Origin: a virus
IMG/VR virus record: IMGVR_UViG_3300036980_001087
Span: 1-64,000 of that record
Reading direction: 5' to 3' (one strand)
DNA: 64,000 nt
Part shown: piece after piece, positions 33,415 to 42,774 of the stretch
Layout of the letters: each line of letters begins with the position of its first letter
Numbering within the stretch: the stretch's first letter is position 1
Notes under the pieces: generated by a model
What the model saw: only the letters and a program-made list of their open reading frames with translations
Database searches by the model: none
What the model was told of the DNA's origin: nothing
Program-made: the position numbers and the translations under genes

Positions 33415-33839
33415 TAATTATCCCCTATAGTAATATTTCCATCTTGATCTACTTGAAGTAATACTTTATGATTAATACCAGATTTATCATTATACTGATA
33501 TCCGATAAAATATACGATGTTATGCCCAGATTCTAGTAACTCCTGGGTAAGCTTTACTGTATGCCTTCTAAAAAATACCAATCTAATATTACTTTTCTCT
33601 TCCTGTAATTCTTTGCCTACATCCTGCTGTTGTGTATTAATAAATAAAAGACCCCTGGTAAGATCAACTGTAATCTTCAGGGGTTTAATGCTGTGTACTA
33701 TATAAAAAGAAACTAGATTGCTAGAATTTTCAAGAACTTCCTTAAAAGGATGCTCTTTTCCATCTGCATCATATTGAGAAATCTCAGATCCATCTTTAAA
33801 TGTTGCTGTCCAATGAAACTTTAGTTCTAGGTTTAGCAT
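33414..33839 (-). CDS. hypothetical tail-region protein
   Basis: 141 residues from the ATG at 33839, preceded by GGGGAGG; an upstream in-frame ATG would put that site inside the gene. It starts with LKFHWTATFKDGSEISQYDA, a pattern I associate with a common phage structural or tail accessory protein, followed by VDLTRGLLFIN. The exact role is unknown. Confidence 0.6.
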   Translation of the reverse strand: MLNLELKFHWTATFKDGSEISQYDADGKEHPFKEVLENSSNLVSFYIVHSIKPLKITVDLTRGLLFINTQQQDVGKELQEEKSNIRLVFFRRHTVKLTQELLESGHNIVYFIGYQYNDKSGINHKVLLQVDQDGNITIGDN

Positions 33840-33894
33840 TGAATTACCTCCCCATTCATTAGCCATCATATTGGCTATTATTTACACCCTCTAC

Positions 33895-34374
33895 TTAAAC
33901 TTCGTCGTACTGGAACGTAAATTCCTTCTGGTTTACTGCTCCTGCCGGAGTGCTTACGGTAGTTTGTAGTTGTAAGCAAATATAACGAGAGTAACCTGCT
34001 GCCGTAATTGTAGTTGTTCCAGCTGCAGAAAGAATTGCTAATGCCGTACCTTCAGTAGTAGGAATAGTCGTAACTGCACGAGTTGAAGTAGTTTTAACTG
34101 GTTGAACATAAGATGTAACCTGATCCGCCTTAATGTCCTCTCCAGTAACATACGCACCAGCTGACTTCCAGAACTTCATATTAGAAATTTCAGTAAAAGT
34201 ACCACTAAACTTAGCCTTAATATCTTTCTCATAACTATTATTTCCAGCTACGATAGGATAAGATGCGGGCGTAAGATTAGCGGCATCAGTATCACCAAAA
34301 TTCATATTAGAAATTCCATCAGTTACTGTTTCCCCCGAGCCGTTAGCTTCACTCCATTGATAAGTGGCTGCCAT
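33895..34374 (-). CDS. hypothetical beta-rich virion protein
   Basis: 159 residues rich in Thr, Ala and Ser with alternating strands (MAATYQWSEANGSGE..., TTSTRAVTTIPTTEGTALAI). No membrane or enzymatic feature. Composition and neighbours suggest a tail-tip or decoration component. It is preceded on its strand by GGAGGTGA and a compact junction with the zinc-ribbon gene. Confidence 0.6.
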   Translation of the reverse strand: MAATYQWSEANGSGETVTDGISNMNFGDTDAANLTPASYPIVAGNNSYEKDIKAKFSGTFTEISNMKFWKSAGAYVTGEDIKADQVTSYVQPVKTTSTRAVTTIPTTEGTALAILSAAGTTTITAAGYSRYICLQLQTTVSTPAGAVNQKEFTFQYDEV

Positions 34375-34376
34375 GT

Positions 34377-34793
34377 TTATTCACCTCCTTCTATAAGTTT
34401 ATCTTGTTCATTATTTGTGCTTTGGTTTTTTTCTAGGTTTACATTTTCCGTACATTTTTTAACTCCTTTTCCTTCCTGATCTATATTTCGTCCACAAGAT
34501 GGGCACTTAATGTAGCCCATCCCTTCTTCCATATAATTGCTATATTTAAAATAGGCCAGGCAATGATCACACTGCACCATCTCTTCATCTTTTGGGGGAG
34601 GTATTCCCTTTATGAAATGAAGAAACTTATAATTAGCTCGAGTAATTTCAAAATCTTTCTTTTTATGTTCATCCCAAATACCATAACATTCACCTACAGC
34701 TGCTTTTGGATCCTTTCCCTCTTCATGTACTAATTGACGTACACATCTACTTATGAACGGATTCTTTTTTTCATTTGCTCTAGGTTTAGGCAT
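34377..34793 (-). CDS. zinc-ribbon protein with phage CxxxW-type N-terminus
   Basis: 138 residues. The N-terminal FISRCVRQLVHEEGKDPKAA...CYGIWDEH unit is of a kind found at the ends of phage capsid and tail genes. Next comes a zinc ribbon CDHCLAYFKYSNY...KCPSCGRN, and then a Gln/Asn/Glu-rich tail. Function unknown; it is possibly an assembly factor since it lies inside the tail cluster. Confidence 0.6.
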   Translation of the reverse strand: MPKPRANEKKNPFISRCVRQLVHEEGKDPKAAVGECYGIWDEHKKKDFEITRANYKFLHFIKGIPPPKDEEMVQCDHCLAYFKYSNYMEEGMGYIKCPSCGRNIDQEGKGVKKCTENVNLEKNQSTNNEQDKLIEGGE

Positions 34794-34794
34794 T

Positions 34795-35721
34795 TTAATA
34801 TTCGTATGTTAATTTTAATTTAATTTTTAAAGAAACTCCACCAACAGTATCCGCATCATCTGGAATAGTCGCTCTAAGTTGTAAATATTTAGCATTATTA
34901 TTCGGTATTGGATTAGAAAAAGATACTGGTTCCCCTCCACCAATAGGGGTATAGTCCACAATTGCCTCATCTTTTATAGTATACTCATATTCTACATAAG
35001 GTAAAGCGGACACCAATGCGGTTCCTAAACCAATTAAGCCCGTATCAGCATTATATGTTCCACCTGTAAAATAGTTTGTTCCAGTTTTACTGGGATTATC
35101 CCAAACTCCAGTAATACCAGTAATTCTGGGGCAATGAGCTACTGTAATTATTGTATTACTATTTTTAGTGGCCAGCTCTAAATCAATATGTTTGGTGGAA
35201 GAAATAATTCCACTAGATGCAATGCTGATCCATTGTTCAGCATAAATAGTTTTACCATATTCGTCTAAATCTGGATTTATTTCTACAGTTATAACATCTA
35301 AATTACTTGGAGCTTTTCCATGTACATTATCCCCAAAATCTATTTCTCCAGTAGTCATATTGCAAGTATAAACTTGTGCAGATTGTGCATAACTACTTAA
35401 AGAGCCTACTTGAGCCCATTTAGTGCCATTAACCAATATCTCTATGGTACTTAAGGGCATTAGACTAAGTTCATAATGTTGATTAACGGATCCATCACTA
35501 ATATATTCTATTGTAACTGACATAGTTACTAATTCAATAGATAAATTTCTAACATCGTCTGCTCCTAATATATTTCCCTTATCATTGTACAATAAAATAT
35601 CATATGGAAGATCAACTACATGTCCTCCATAACAAATTCCAAAATCAATTGGAGTGGTTATAGTCCCAACTTCAACTGTAGGAGCATCATCCTTAAACAT
35701 TTGTAAATTTGGAGTAGCCAT
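34795..35721 (-). CDS. tail-tip structural protein (probable)
   Basis: 308 residues, beta-rich throughout (TPIDFGICYGGHVVDLPYDI, MSVTIEYISDGSVNQHYEL, ending LKIKLKLTYEY). It directly follows the tape measure in transcription order, where distal tail or fibre-attachment proteins usually lie. No sequence family recognised, so the call is by position and fold impression. Confidence 0.55.
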   Translation of the reverse strand: MATPNLQMFKDDAPTVEVGTITTPIDFGICYGGHVVDLPYDILLYNDKGNILGADDVRNLSIELVTMSVTIEYISDGSVNQHYELSLMPLSTIEILVNGTKWAQVGSLSSYAQSAQVYTCNMTTGEIDFGDNVHGKAPSNLDVITVEINPDLDEYGKTIYAEQWISIASSGIISSTKHIDLELATKNSNTIITVAHCPRITGITGVWDNPSKTGTNYFTGGTYNADTGLIGLGTALVSALPYVEYEYTIKDEAIVDYTPIGGGEPVSFSNPIPNNNAKYLQLRATIPDDADTVGGVSLKIKLKLTYEY

Positions 35722-35730
35722 AATTTTATC

Positions 35731-38700
35731 CTATTGAGTTTTACCTGCCATTTTTAATCTAGCACGTTCTTCATTTAATGTATCAATCGATTCATATATC
35801 CTCATTCTTGCCTCTTGTAATCCATCTGCAGAAGTACTAAAGCCTGCCTCTAGATCATTTAATAGTGCATTCTGTGCAGCAATCATTCTATCCAATTGTA
35901 ATAAAGTAGGCGTACTTGAGATCAATTGTGCATTTCGTCCTAGAGCAGGGGCATATGCTGCCATTTCTGCTACTCCTGGATTTAAAGCTGGACCTTTTGG
36001 AGGATTTAATCCAACTAACCATTTGGAAGTTATATCCGTTTCTTTATTTCCTCCACCTCTTGCCATTAATTCACCTAGTTTTGTTGCCCATGGAATTATT
36101 GATAATAATCCTGCTCCTACGGCCTTTCCTAAAGCAAATCCTAATGTTGCCATTGAAGTTAACAGCTCTTTATTTGAAAATACGCTCTGTAATACTCCCA
36201 ATAATAAATTTCCAAATGCTGAAATTAATTGATCAAATGGCTTTGATTTAGCTATAGCAGTAAATACAGTTAAGAACGTAGAAGTTAATGCTTCTGCAAT
36301 AGGAACAAGTAATGGTAAAATTATCTCCGCTAATTTTGAAAAACCAGAAGCTAAATTATCACTAATTTTTGTTCCAAGATTGTGCTTTTCTTGCTGAGCC
36401 CCACCATTCAAAATTAAGTCCATATATTTTAAATAATCAGTCATTGCTGGACCAACATAAGTATCTACTACACTCTTTAAAAGTTGGCCTGCTTTGTACA
36501 ATCCTCCGAATAAGCCACCGGCGGTTTTCTTTCCACCTTCATCTAAATTTAAAAATGCTTTATATTCTACGGCTAAGCCCTTTAGTGTATCCCTAATTAT
36601 AGTAAAAAATGAAGTTTGTGCATCACCAGTAAGTAACATTCCCGCTATTCTAAATATAGCATCCCCAGCAGACATCGCTTGTTTATAAATGGTACCTAAA
36701 TCTTTTGCTTCCTCTTTAAAGACTGAATCTAACTCCTTAGATAGATCTAGAGGTTCCTGCAGGGCCTTAAACATTTCTCTTATGGACGCTACAGTTGCTC
36801 CACCAAGATACTGCCCTAATTGTCTAGCAAATGCTGGATTATCCTGTAACTGTGAGCCTATGGTTCGTATAAAGTCATTAGCCGATTTAGGGGAAACTCC
36901 CTCTGCCATTGCACTATTTAATGCGGCAGATAGTTCTTCCCCTGCTGTATCAGATATTTCTTGTAACTTCTTTAATCTCGCTTGTTTACTACCAAAAGAT
37001 CCGGTACCTGATCCTATTTTTTCTTGTAATTTAGATATTTTTTCTATTCTTTTAGATATAGAATCATAAGTAGTATTCCAAGCAGTGGCTGCTTTTCCTG
37101 CTCCTCCACCAAATAGATTCCCTGCTTGTCCCATAGAGGCCAATACTGCTAGCCCCTTTTCATCAGGATTCATTAATTTTTCAATTGCTTGTCCAAATTG
37201 TACTAATTGTCTTGGCTGCTTTAATCCAACTTGGGCTAATTTTCCTGCTGATTCTAACACCCCTTTAAATTTTTCTTCTGCTGTTCCTGCTCCAGAAGCA
37301 AATGCGGGCATTAACCATTCGGCAATCATTCTTAATTCTTGAGAAGTAGCATTGGTATTTAACATAACCTTGGTCATATGGTTAGCTAAATTTGCTGCAT
37401 TTTTATTGATATCTACTTTAAAAAACTGTGCTATCTCTAAGAAGGAATCATCTATTGAGGATACCTCTTCCCCAGTAATAATTGAATACTGTGTAATGGC
37501 TTTCATATAATCCGTTACTCCAGCAGTAGTACCGGCTATACGAATAAATCTTTGTTCTATTTTACCCATTACTTCCCACATTTCAGTGGACTGTCCTATA
37601 TTTTCAACCATCGGGAGAGTGGCATTCTTTCGTGCTGTGCCTGCCTCCATTCCTCTAGCTACAAGAGGATAAATATTTAAAGATAATGTCCTTAATGTAT
37701 CTTTTGCATTTTTTATTCCACCAGTAAGCCCCTTTATAAACATTCCAGCCATAGATGACGTAATTTTAAAAGCTACTCCTGCGGCTGCACCCAATGTACC
37801 AAGTACTAGTGCTCCACCTATCATGGCTAATGCTGCTACTGGATGGGCCATACCTAATTTTAAAGCAGAAGTAAGGGCACTTGTAAATAATTCTCCAGCT
37901 GCAGTTCCTGGAGATTTAAACCACATAACTGCATTAGAGAATACGTCCTTCATTGCTTTAACTGTGGCTTCGGCTTTATCTTTTGCTTTTTTACTTATTT
38001 CCTCTGGCTTTTCTTCTGGAGGAGTAGGCTCTTCTGGCTGTCCAGATGGAGTAATTGGAGGAGCAGGCGGAGGTGGAGGCGTAATGGCCCCTCCCCTAGC
38101 AACAAGATTAGCTGCAGCAAATTGATCAATTGGGGAGTGAGTAATTGATTGCATCTTTTGTATTAAAGACAACGCTCCAGCATTCGATCCCGTTGAGGAA
38201 GAAGTTGCAGCCTTTACGGTCTTTGTAATTCCCAAAGCTTCAGCTACAGCCAGGTCTGCCACAGCTTGACGCATTAAAATTAATGAATTTGTTACTGTAG
38301 GGGCTGCTGCTGCCGTTTTACCCGGAACTGGCTTTTCAAGCTCTTTAGTCATTCCTACTAAAGCATGTTCTGGCGCAGCTCTTTCTTTCATAAATCTTTG
38401 TAAATTAGCTATTTCATGGCTACGTTTAGAACGTAAACCAGAGGTCATTTGTGTATCTTTTGAAAGGGCAACTAAATAATCATTAGAGGCGGCTGCAAAT
38501 TTAGTTAAATCTGTTTCTGTAGAGGTTCCCTTCTTAACCTTATTAAATACAGAACGCATTGCCTTAACTGCAGATTGTTCTGCAGTAGAGGGCTTAGTAG
38601 CATTTCCTTCTAAGTCTAATTTAAGGGAAGAAAATATATGTCTTATTTCCCGCTCTAAAAGTTGCTGATTAGTCTTTAATTGATCATCACTCTTGGAGCC

Positions 38701-39021
38701 TTTTACTCCTTTGGGTCCTACTAAATCAGCAAATTTAGATTGAACTTTAGAGGGTTCAGGGAGGTTTGCCATTTTAGATGGATCAAATGCGTGCATGGAT
38801 CCAAAATTAGCAAGGCTTTGCGCCTGCCTGGCACTAACTGCCTCTGTCATAATCTTAGTTTTTAATTCTGTTTTTTCTAGGGTAGAGGCCTGTCGTCCTA
38901 AAAATGCTTCAAGCTCCTTCAATTGTGTCTTAAAGGAGCTCTTATCTACTTTACCGGCCTGTAATGTAACATTTACAGGCTGAATAATTTCAATTGGGTT
39001 TGATTTTATTTGATCTGCCAC
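35731..39021 (-). CDS. tape measure protein
   Basis: 1096 residues, by far the longest helical protein here. It is Ala/Lys-rich with coiled-coil stretches and hydrophobic patches (HPVAALAMIGGALVLGTLGA near the middle, and further ones in the last third). It comes right after two small chaperone-like genes, which is the diagnostic siphophage order. It sets tail length, about 0.15 nm per residue, giving roughly 160 nm. A Pro-rich hinge (PPPPPAPPITPSGQPEEP) lies around residue 310. No peptidase or lysozyme domain is visible. Confidence 0.85.
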   Translation of the reverse strand: MADQIKSNPIEIIQPVNVTLQAGKVDKSSFKTQLKELEAFLGRQASTLEKTELKTKIMTEAVSARQAQSLANFGSMHAFDPSKMANLPEPSKVQSKFADLVGPKGVKGSKSDDQLKTNQQLLEREIRHIFSSLKLDLEGNATKPSTAEQSAVKAMRSVFNKVKKGTSTETDLTKFAAASNDYLVALSKDTQMTSGLRSKRSHEIANLQRFMKERAAPEHALVGMTKELEKPVPGKTAAAAPTVTNSLILMRQAVADLAVAEALGITKTVKAATSSSTGSNAGALSLIQKMQSITHSPIDQFAAANLVARGGAITPPPPPAPPITPSGQPEEPTPPEEKPEEISKKAKDKAEATVKAMKDVFSNAVMWFKSPGTAAGELFTSALTSALKLGMAHPVAALAMIGGALVLGTLGAAAGVAFKITSSMAGMFIKGLTGGIKNAKDTLRTLSLNIYPLVARGMEAGTARKNATLPMVENIGQSTEMWEVMGKIEQRFIRIAGTTAGVTDYMKAITQYSIITGEEVSSIDDSFLEIAQFFKVDINKNAANLANHMTKVMLNTNATSQELRMIAEWLMPAFASGAGTAEEKFKGVLESAGKLAQVGLKQPRQLVQFGQAIEKLMNPDEKGLAVLASMGQAGNLFGGGAGKAATAWNTTYDSISKRIEKISKLQEKIGSGTGSFGSKQARLKKLQEISDTAGEELSAALNSAMAEGVSPKSANDFIRTIGSQLQDNPAFARQLGQYLGGATVASIREMFKALQEPLDLSKELDSVFKEEAKDLGTIYKQAMSAGDAIFRIAGMLLTGDAQTSFFTIIRDTLKGLAVEYKAFLNLDEGGKKTAGGLFGGLYKAGQLLKSVVDTYVGPAMTDYLKYMDLILNGGAQQEKHNLGTKISDNLASGFSKLAEIILPLLVPIAEALTSTFLTVFTAIAKSKPFDQLISAFGNLLLGVLQSVFSNKELLTSMATLGFALGKAVGAGLLSIIPWATKLGELMARGGGNKETDITSKWLVGLNPPKGPALNPGVAEMAAYAPALGRNAQLISSTPTLLQLDRMIAAQNALLNDLEAGFSTSADGLQEARMRIYESIDTLNEERARLKMAGKTQ

Positions 39022-39308
39022 TATAAATTAACCTTTTGTCCATTCTTAAGTTTATCAAGTTGTTCTTTAGTTGCTCCAAATTTCTTAGCCAACTTGACTA
39101 AATCTGTTACCGTGGTTTGTTTATTAGTGGGTGGGGGAAGTTCCTCTGCTTTAACTCCTTTTCTAATCATAATACAACGAATTAGGCCTGAGATTTCAGG
39201 CAGAGTTAAGTTCTGAATTGTTTCTATTGTCCAACCATATTCAGAAGCAAGTAAATCTATAACAGCAAAGGTATCTTCTAATTGTTTATAATCCACTAAT
39301 TTTTGCAT
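39021..39308 (-). CDS. tail assembly chaperone 2 (probable)
   Basis: 95 residues between the first chaperone candidate and the tape measure. Helical (YKQLEDTFAVIDLLASEYGW), with a Lys-rich end overlapping the tape measure start by one base. In many siphophages this second product is made by a -1 frameshift from the first gene. Here it has its own ATG 12 bases after the first gene's end and I see no convincing slippery heptamer. Confidence 0.6.
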   Translation of the reverse strand: MQKLVDYKQLEDTFAVIDLLASEYGWTIETIQNLTLPEISGLIRCIMIRKGVKAEELPPPTNKQTTVTDLVKLAKKFGATKEQLDKLKNGQKVNL

Positions 39309-39319
39309 AGCAGGACCTA

Positions 39320-39643
39320 TTATTTGCCCGCTATTAAATTACTAAACGGGTCGTAGAAAGCAATATCAGAAATCTTCTTTAAGACTTCCCCATTCATAAA
39401 CTCTTCCACGATCTCCCTGGTAATTTCCGGATTATTCTTGCTAACAATAAAAAAAGCCACATCTATTTGCATATTGATGTAGCTAGAGGCTAAATCTTCG
39501 GGCTTACCCTCTTTATACTGCCCAAGCATCTTTAAGTATTCGTTCTTCTCCTTAAAAGTAAAAGGACGAACCTTAATTTTAGTTCCGTTTAAAAGTTCGA
39601 TCTCCTGAAAACCAAATTCAGTTACCCTAGCTTTATCTTCCAT
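39320..39643 (-). CDS. tail assembly chaperone 1 (probable)
   Basis: 107 residues: a beta hairpin (FGFQEIELLNGTKIKVRPFT) followed by helices (EKNEYLKMLGQYKEGKPEDL...DVAFFIVSKNNPEITREIVE). This matches the gpG-type chaperones that coat the tape measure during assembly. The order tube, chaperone, chaperone, tape measure supports it strongly. Confidence 0.7.
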   Translation of the reverse strand: MEDKARVTEFGFQEIELLNGTKIKVRPFTFKEKNEYLKMLGQYKEGKPEDLASSYINMQIDVAFFIVSKNNPEITREIVEEFMNGEVLKKISDIAFYDPFSNLIAGK

Positions 39644-39733
39644 TTTATATACTCCTCTACATTGTTAACTTGTTAATTAAGTTCACAAGTTTTTCCCTGG
39701 TTTCCAATTTACGCCTCTACATGTGCGACTAAC

Positions 39734-40105
39734 TTAGGTCGCGTATGACTTACGTAATTCCAGTCTGTAAGTTATAAAGCCATCCTGAGTTGATGTGATC
39801 TCATAGTTGGTAGCTTTACAACGATTCAAAGTCAAGCCGGAAATACCACGGGCCACATCAAAATCAGAAGCCTGCAGCTCAATGTCAACATAGCCATTAG
39901 AAAGAATATCCTCGATATCCTCTACTGACCACTCAACATAATCCACGGAAATCGTGGTGGCTCTATTTCCTAACTCAACCTCTAACGGATCCGGAAACCC
40001 ACCAGCATACATGTCCACAGGGCCACCATCGAAACGTACAGAAATACCGGTACATTTTCCGATGACTTCGGAACCAATGCTGATCTTACCAACGCTAAAC
40101 TTCAT
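39734..40105 (-). CDS. major tail tube protein (probable)
   Basis: 123 residues, nearly all beta: GKISIGSEVIGKCTGISVRF, DMYAGGFPDPLEVELGNRAT, then WSVEDIEDILSNGYVDIEL and the final LNRCKATNYEITSTQDGFIT. This resembles the short tail-tube folds of siphophages. Its base composition is visibly less AT-rich than its neighbours, as is the capsid gene's, which fits very high expression. A GTTTTCAAT motif and GGAGG precede it. The position before the chaperones and tape measure is where the tube gene belongs. Confidence 0.7.
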   Translation of the reverse strand: MKFSVGKISIGSEVIGKCTGISVRFDGGPVDMYAGGFPDPLEVELGNRATTISVDYVEWSVEDIEDILSNGYVDIELQASDFDVARGISGLTLNRCKATNYEITSTQDGFITYRLELRKSYAT

Positions 40106-40144
40106 AGTTTCCTCCTCTTATGCTATGATTGTATTCCCTCACAT

Positions 40145-40153
40145 ATTGAAAAC
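40145..40153 (-). promoter_or_regulatory. GTTTTCAAT motif before tail tube gene
   Basis: On the minus strand, AGGCGTTTTCAATATGTGAGG lies in a 107-base gap, with the core 39 bases before the tail tube start codon. It shares GTTTTCAAT and a following GAGG-like stretch with the other sites. Confidence 0.55.
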
Positions 40154-40212
40154 GCCTAGAAAGGACAAATCTAATGATTTTTATTGAATATAAGTATTTA
40201 CCCGAAAATGGG

Positions 40213-40632
40213 TTAAGTGGTCCGGCAGGCGTAAAACTCAAAGTCAATAAGGCCTACGTGGCATTGTGCAGAATCGTCAAAATCCATAGTAAAACTAGTT
40301 TTCCTAAGTCTATATACTACAGAGGTTAAGGTGTCATTTAGCTGGGATCCCTTTAAATCTAGTAAATTTATAATCCTTTTAGCTATATCTGTTGCTTTTT
40401 TTACCGGTGAGTCTATTCCAGCCTTCACATAAATCTCAATAGTTATAATGCCATTTTCATAGCCAGTTTCATCCGTTGCTCCCATAACTGTACCAACTGC
40501 AACAAGATACGATTCTACATCTCCACGAGTAAATCCTGCCTGAATAGGGGCACTATTAGCAGAAGAGGCGCCTAACAATGTGCGTAAAGTACTATCATTC
40601 TTTAACTCATCAATTATTGTCTCGGTTATCAT
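40213..40632 (-). CDS. tail completion/terminator protein (probable)
   Basis: 139 residues: helical start (ITETIIDELKNDSTLRTLLG), then strands IITIEIYVKAG and a closing CHVGLIDFEFYACR. This mixed alpha/beta plan and the slot just before the tail tube gene fit gpU-like tail terminator proteins that cap the tube and bind the head connector. Confidence 0.6.
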   Translation of the reverse strand: MITETIIDELKNDSTLRTLLGASSANSAPIQAGFTRGDVESYLVAVGTVMGATDETGYENGIITIEIYVKAGIDSPVKKATDIAKRIINLLDLKGSQLNDTLTSVVYRLRKTSFTMDFDDSAQCHVGLIDFEFYACRTT

Positions 40633-40644
40633 CTTTTCCTCTCC

Positions 40645-41307
40645 TTAGGCCCCAAATGAAAAATTAGGGGGATTTTCTCTTTTTTTTGTAGTCTGTACGT
40701 TTGTATCTCGGGCATCTCTATCTGTTAAATTAAGATTACCTAATCCTAACTCTATTATAGTAGGTAAGTTACGTAAAATATACTGTGCGCCAAATTTCAT
40801 ATAGTGCACTGGCTTTATTCCCTTAACCCTTACTACTCCTCCCTTACCCCCGCGCCCTGCAATAAACACTTCTTTAAGCGTCTTTGTGCTATATTTTCTT
40901 CTTCCTCTAGCATATTTAGGAGGAGACTGTAGCTTTCTATATCCTACAAAATGAATAGTTTTGCCTGCTTTAATTGTATGCTCTTTGGTTCCAGATTCAA
41001 TATAGGGAGCATAAGGCACAGTATTTGCGGCCGGATAACCGGCATACATTCTAATTATAATATTTTTTGGAGTACTATGTACATGCACTATCTTAATTGA
41101 ATTACGTAGCTTACCGCTCTTTTGTGGAACCTTTGGTTTAACTACGGTCTCTTGTACATTTAGTACAAATCTATCAACAATTTCTTCTATTCGTTTATCA
41201 ATTTTTCCAATTATATTAGACCCAACATATTTAGAAACTCTACCTGAAATATGTTTATCTAATTGTGAATAAATAGCGGACGAGTCGATCTTTATTCTTC
41301 CAGCCAT
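40645..41307 (-). CDS. head-tail connector, HK97 gp10-like (probable)
   Basis: 220 residues. The pattern SGKLRNSIKIVHVHS, then PYAPYIESGTKEHTIKAGKT and a basic middle region is that of HK97 gp10-like neck proteins, in which a strand-turn-helix precedes a conserved VPYAxxxExGT motif. The C-terminus is extended and basic. It sits between head-closure and tail-terminator candidates as expected. Confidence 0.65.
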   Translation of the reverse strand: MAGRIKIDSSAIYSQLDKHISGRVSKYVGSNIIGKIDKRIEEIVDRFVLNVQETVVKPKVPQKSGKLRNSIKIVHVHSTPKNIIIRMYAGYPAANTVPYAPYIESGTKEHTIKAGKTIHFVGYRKLQSPPKYARGRRKYSTKTLKEVFIAGRGGKGGVVRVKGIKPVHYMKFGAQYILRNLPTIIELGLGNLNLTDRDARDTNVQTTKKRENPPNFSFGA

Positions 41308-41642
41308 TATTGCCTCACAATATAGAGCTTTATATGGTGGCCTTGCCCACCTTCATCTTCTACTCCAACTACTAAATAATAAATTGAGTCAATTAAAATT
41401 CTATCATTGGCCTGAACATCTACTGGATTTAAATAAAGTACATTTTCAACCCAATAAGAAATTCCACCAACTGAAATTTCATACTTCTCATCATTTGGCT
41501 GCATACATACTGGAACTGTTGCGATAGTTATAGAGTGCACAGTATCCTCTTTTTCACCAAATGTATTTGGAGTGGTTGATTGAGCTGGCCGTAAAATAAT
41601 TGCTGTTTTATTAAGTAAAGAATCAAATATTGAATCTGCCAT
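41307..41642 (-). CDS. head closure protein (probable)
   Basis: 111 residues, a small beta-barrel plan (TAIILRPAQSTT, TIATVPVCMQPNDEKYEIS, ANDRILIDSIYYLVVGVEDE). This matches Hc1/SPP1 gp16-type stopper proteins. It overlaps the connector gene by one base. Function inferred from gene order and fold impression. Confidence 0.6.
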   Translation of the reverse strand: MADSIFDSLLNKTAIILRPAQSTTPNTFGEKEDTVHSITIATVPVCMQPNDEKYEISVGGISYWVENVLYLNPVDVQANDRILIDSIYYLVVGVEDEGGQGHHIKLYIVRQ

Positions 41643-41650
41643 ATTTACTC

Positions 41651-42241
41651 CTAAGAGGTTGATCCGGGCTCAAATGTTCCCTGCTTAATTAATACTACTA
41701 ATTGATCAATGGATTGGCTAAAAGACATTTCTCCGCCCGACGCTGAAGAGTCAACGTGGTATTTAACCATAAAATCCCCAATCTTTTTAGTATCAATCAC
41801 GCTGGTGTCTATTGTCCCCGGTTTAAATTTATTTAAAGTATCTATAGCTAGTAATGCTATAAAAAATTTTACTAAAGCTGGAAGAGTACTAGAGGTCCAA
41901 CCTATGGTGTAGGATACTTTTACTTCAGTATCTTCTGCAATAGGTGCAGTTAATACTATAAGCTTACGGTCGGCCAAAAATTTATATTCTCCAGTAACTA
42001 CTTCTGTATATTCTCCAGCGTCATAGCGCTGTTCTATTTTAGAAATTACAGCAAGTGGTTCATCTAATTCTAATAATTTAGCCTGGGACCACATGTAATA
42101 GGTCCTTATTTTATTCTCTAACTTTAGAAACCCTAAAAGCTCATGGGCTCTGGCCTCAGCTATTTCCATAATAGAGTTTGGAAATAATTCAGCATCCAGT
42201 CCAGTTAACTCCTCCATGTAAGATGCTTGCACTAATGACAT
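41651..42241 (-). CDS. head-tail adaptor (gp6/gp15-like, probable)
   Basis: 196 residues: N-terminal helices (EELTGLDAELFPNSIMEIAE, AHELLGFLKL), a middle beta part with IAEDTEVKVSYTIGW, and helices again (LPALVKFFIALLAIDTLNKF). This is the layout of gp6-type adaptor proteins that bind the portal ring. Its place just before the head closure gene supports the call. Confidence 0.6.
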   Translation of the reverse strand: MSLVQASYMEELTGLDAELFPNSIMEIAEARAHELLGFLKLENKIRTYYMWSQAKLLELDEPLAVISKIEQRYDAGEYTEVVTGEYKFLADRKLIVLTAPIAEDTEVKVSYTIGWTSSTLPALVKFFIALLAIDTLNKFKPGTIDTSVIDTKKIGDFMVKYHVDSSASGGEMSFSQSIDQLVVLIKQGTFEPGSTS

Positions 42242-42243
42242 AA

Positions 42244-42762
42244 TTACCTCCTAATTTTCTTTTTTTCAGTATTACTAAACAACCAGAAGTCCACAAATAA
42301 TGGCTTTAGGTTTTTAGTTGTAATTAAATGCCTAATAAAGGCGTTAAAATTTACATGGTTTGATTTAAGCAAGTCCTGCTTAGAAATTACAAAAATTCCA
42401 CAGTCCGCTATACGTTCATTATCAAAAATAAGATCCCCATTAGGCTCTACCCTCCAAGTTTTAGAGCCGCGTAACCTTTTAAGAAATACTGCATTTCCCG
42501 GTTGTTTACTTGCCAATGCCTCTATCTCCTTAATATTCCCAGGTAAAACTCTACATCCAAAAGACACTATAATCTGCTGTTCCTCAATGTGGTTACAGAT
42601 TTCCCTCAATTTATCCATGGTCTTCTCTATGGTGCAGACAGGATATTGAGATTCCATTCTAGTAAATACAAAATATTTTCTATCTAGTAATGATAGCAAT
42701 GCTTTACCAAGAAAATCTACTTCTTGGTCCTGAGTATTAACAAAAACTATGACTACGGACAT
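42244..42762 (-). CDS. hypothetical alpha/beta protein in the capsid-connector gap
   Basis: 172 residues starting MSVVIVFVNTQDQEVDFLGK. Alternating strands and helices suggest a Rossmann-like or GT-A-like fold: MDKLREICNHIEEQQIIVSF and DCGIFVISKQDLLKSNHVNF are faintly like sugar nucleotidyltransferases. It lies downstream of a glycosyltransferase, separated only by an HNH gene, so a link to sugar transfer is possible but unproven. A GTTTTCAAT motif and GGAGG precede the start. Confidence 0.5.
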   Translation of the reverse strand: MSVVIVFVNTQDQEVDFLGKALLSLLDRKYFVFTRMESQYPVCTIEKTMDKLREICNHIEEQQIIVSFGCRVLPGNIKEIEALASKQPGNAVFLKRLRGSKTWRVEPNGDLIFDNERIADCGIFVISKQDLLKSNHVNFNAFIRHLITTKNLKPLFVDFWLFSNTEKKKIRR

Positions 42763-42774
42763 TTGGTCCTCCTA

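Noticed and set aside
35916-38125. Several plus-strand open frames opposite the tape measure gene.
   Set aside because: All are antisense to one continuous, well-placed tape measure gene, have no ribosome sites and show odd Leu/Pro/Ser-rich composition.
39300-39330. Possible programmed -1 frameshift joining the two tail-assembly chaperones.
   Set aside because: No convincing X-XXY-YYZ slippery heptamer is seen near the first gene's end, and the second gene has its own ATG. Peptide data from virion precursors could reopen this.
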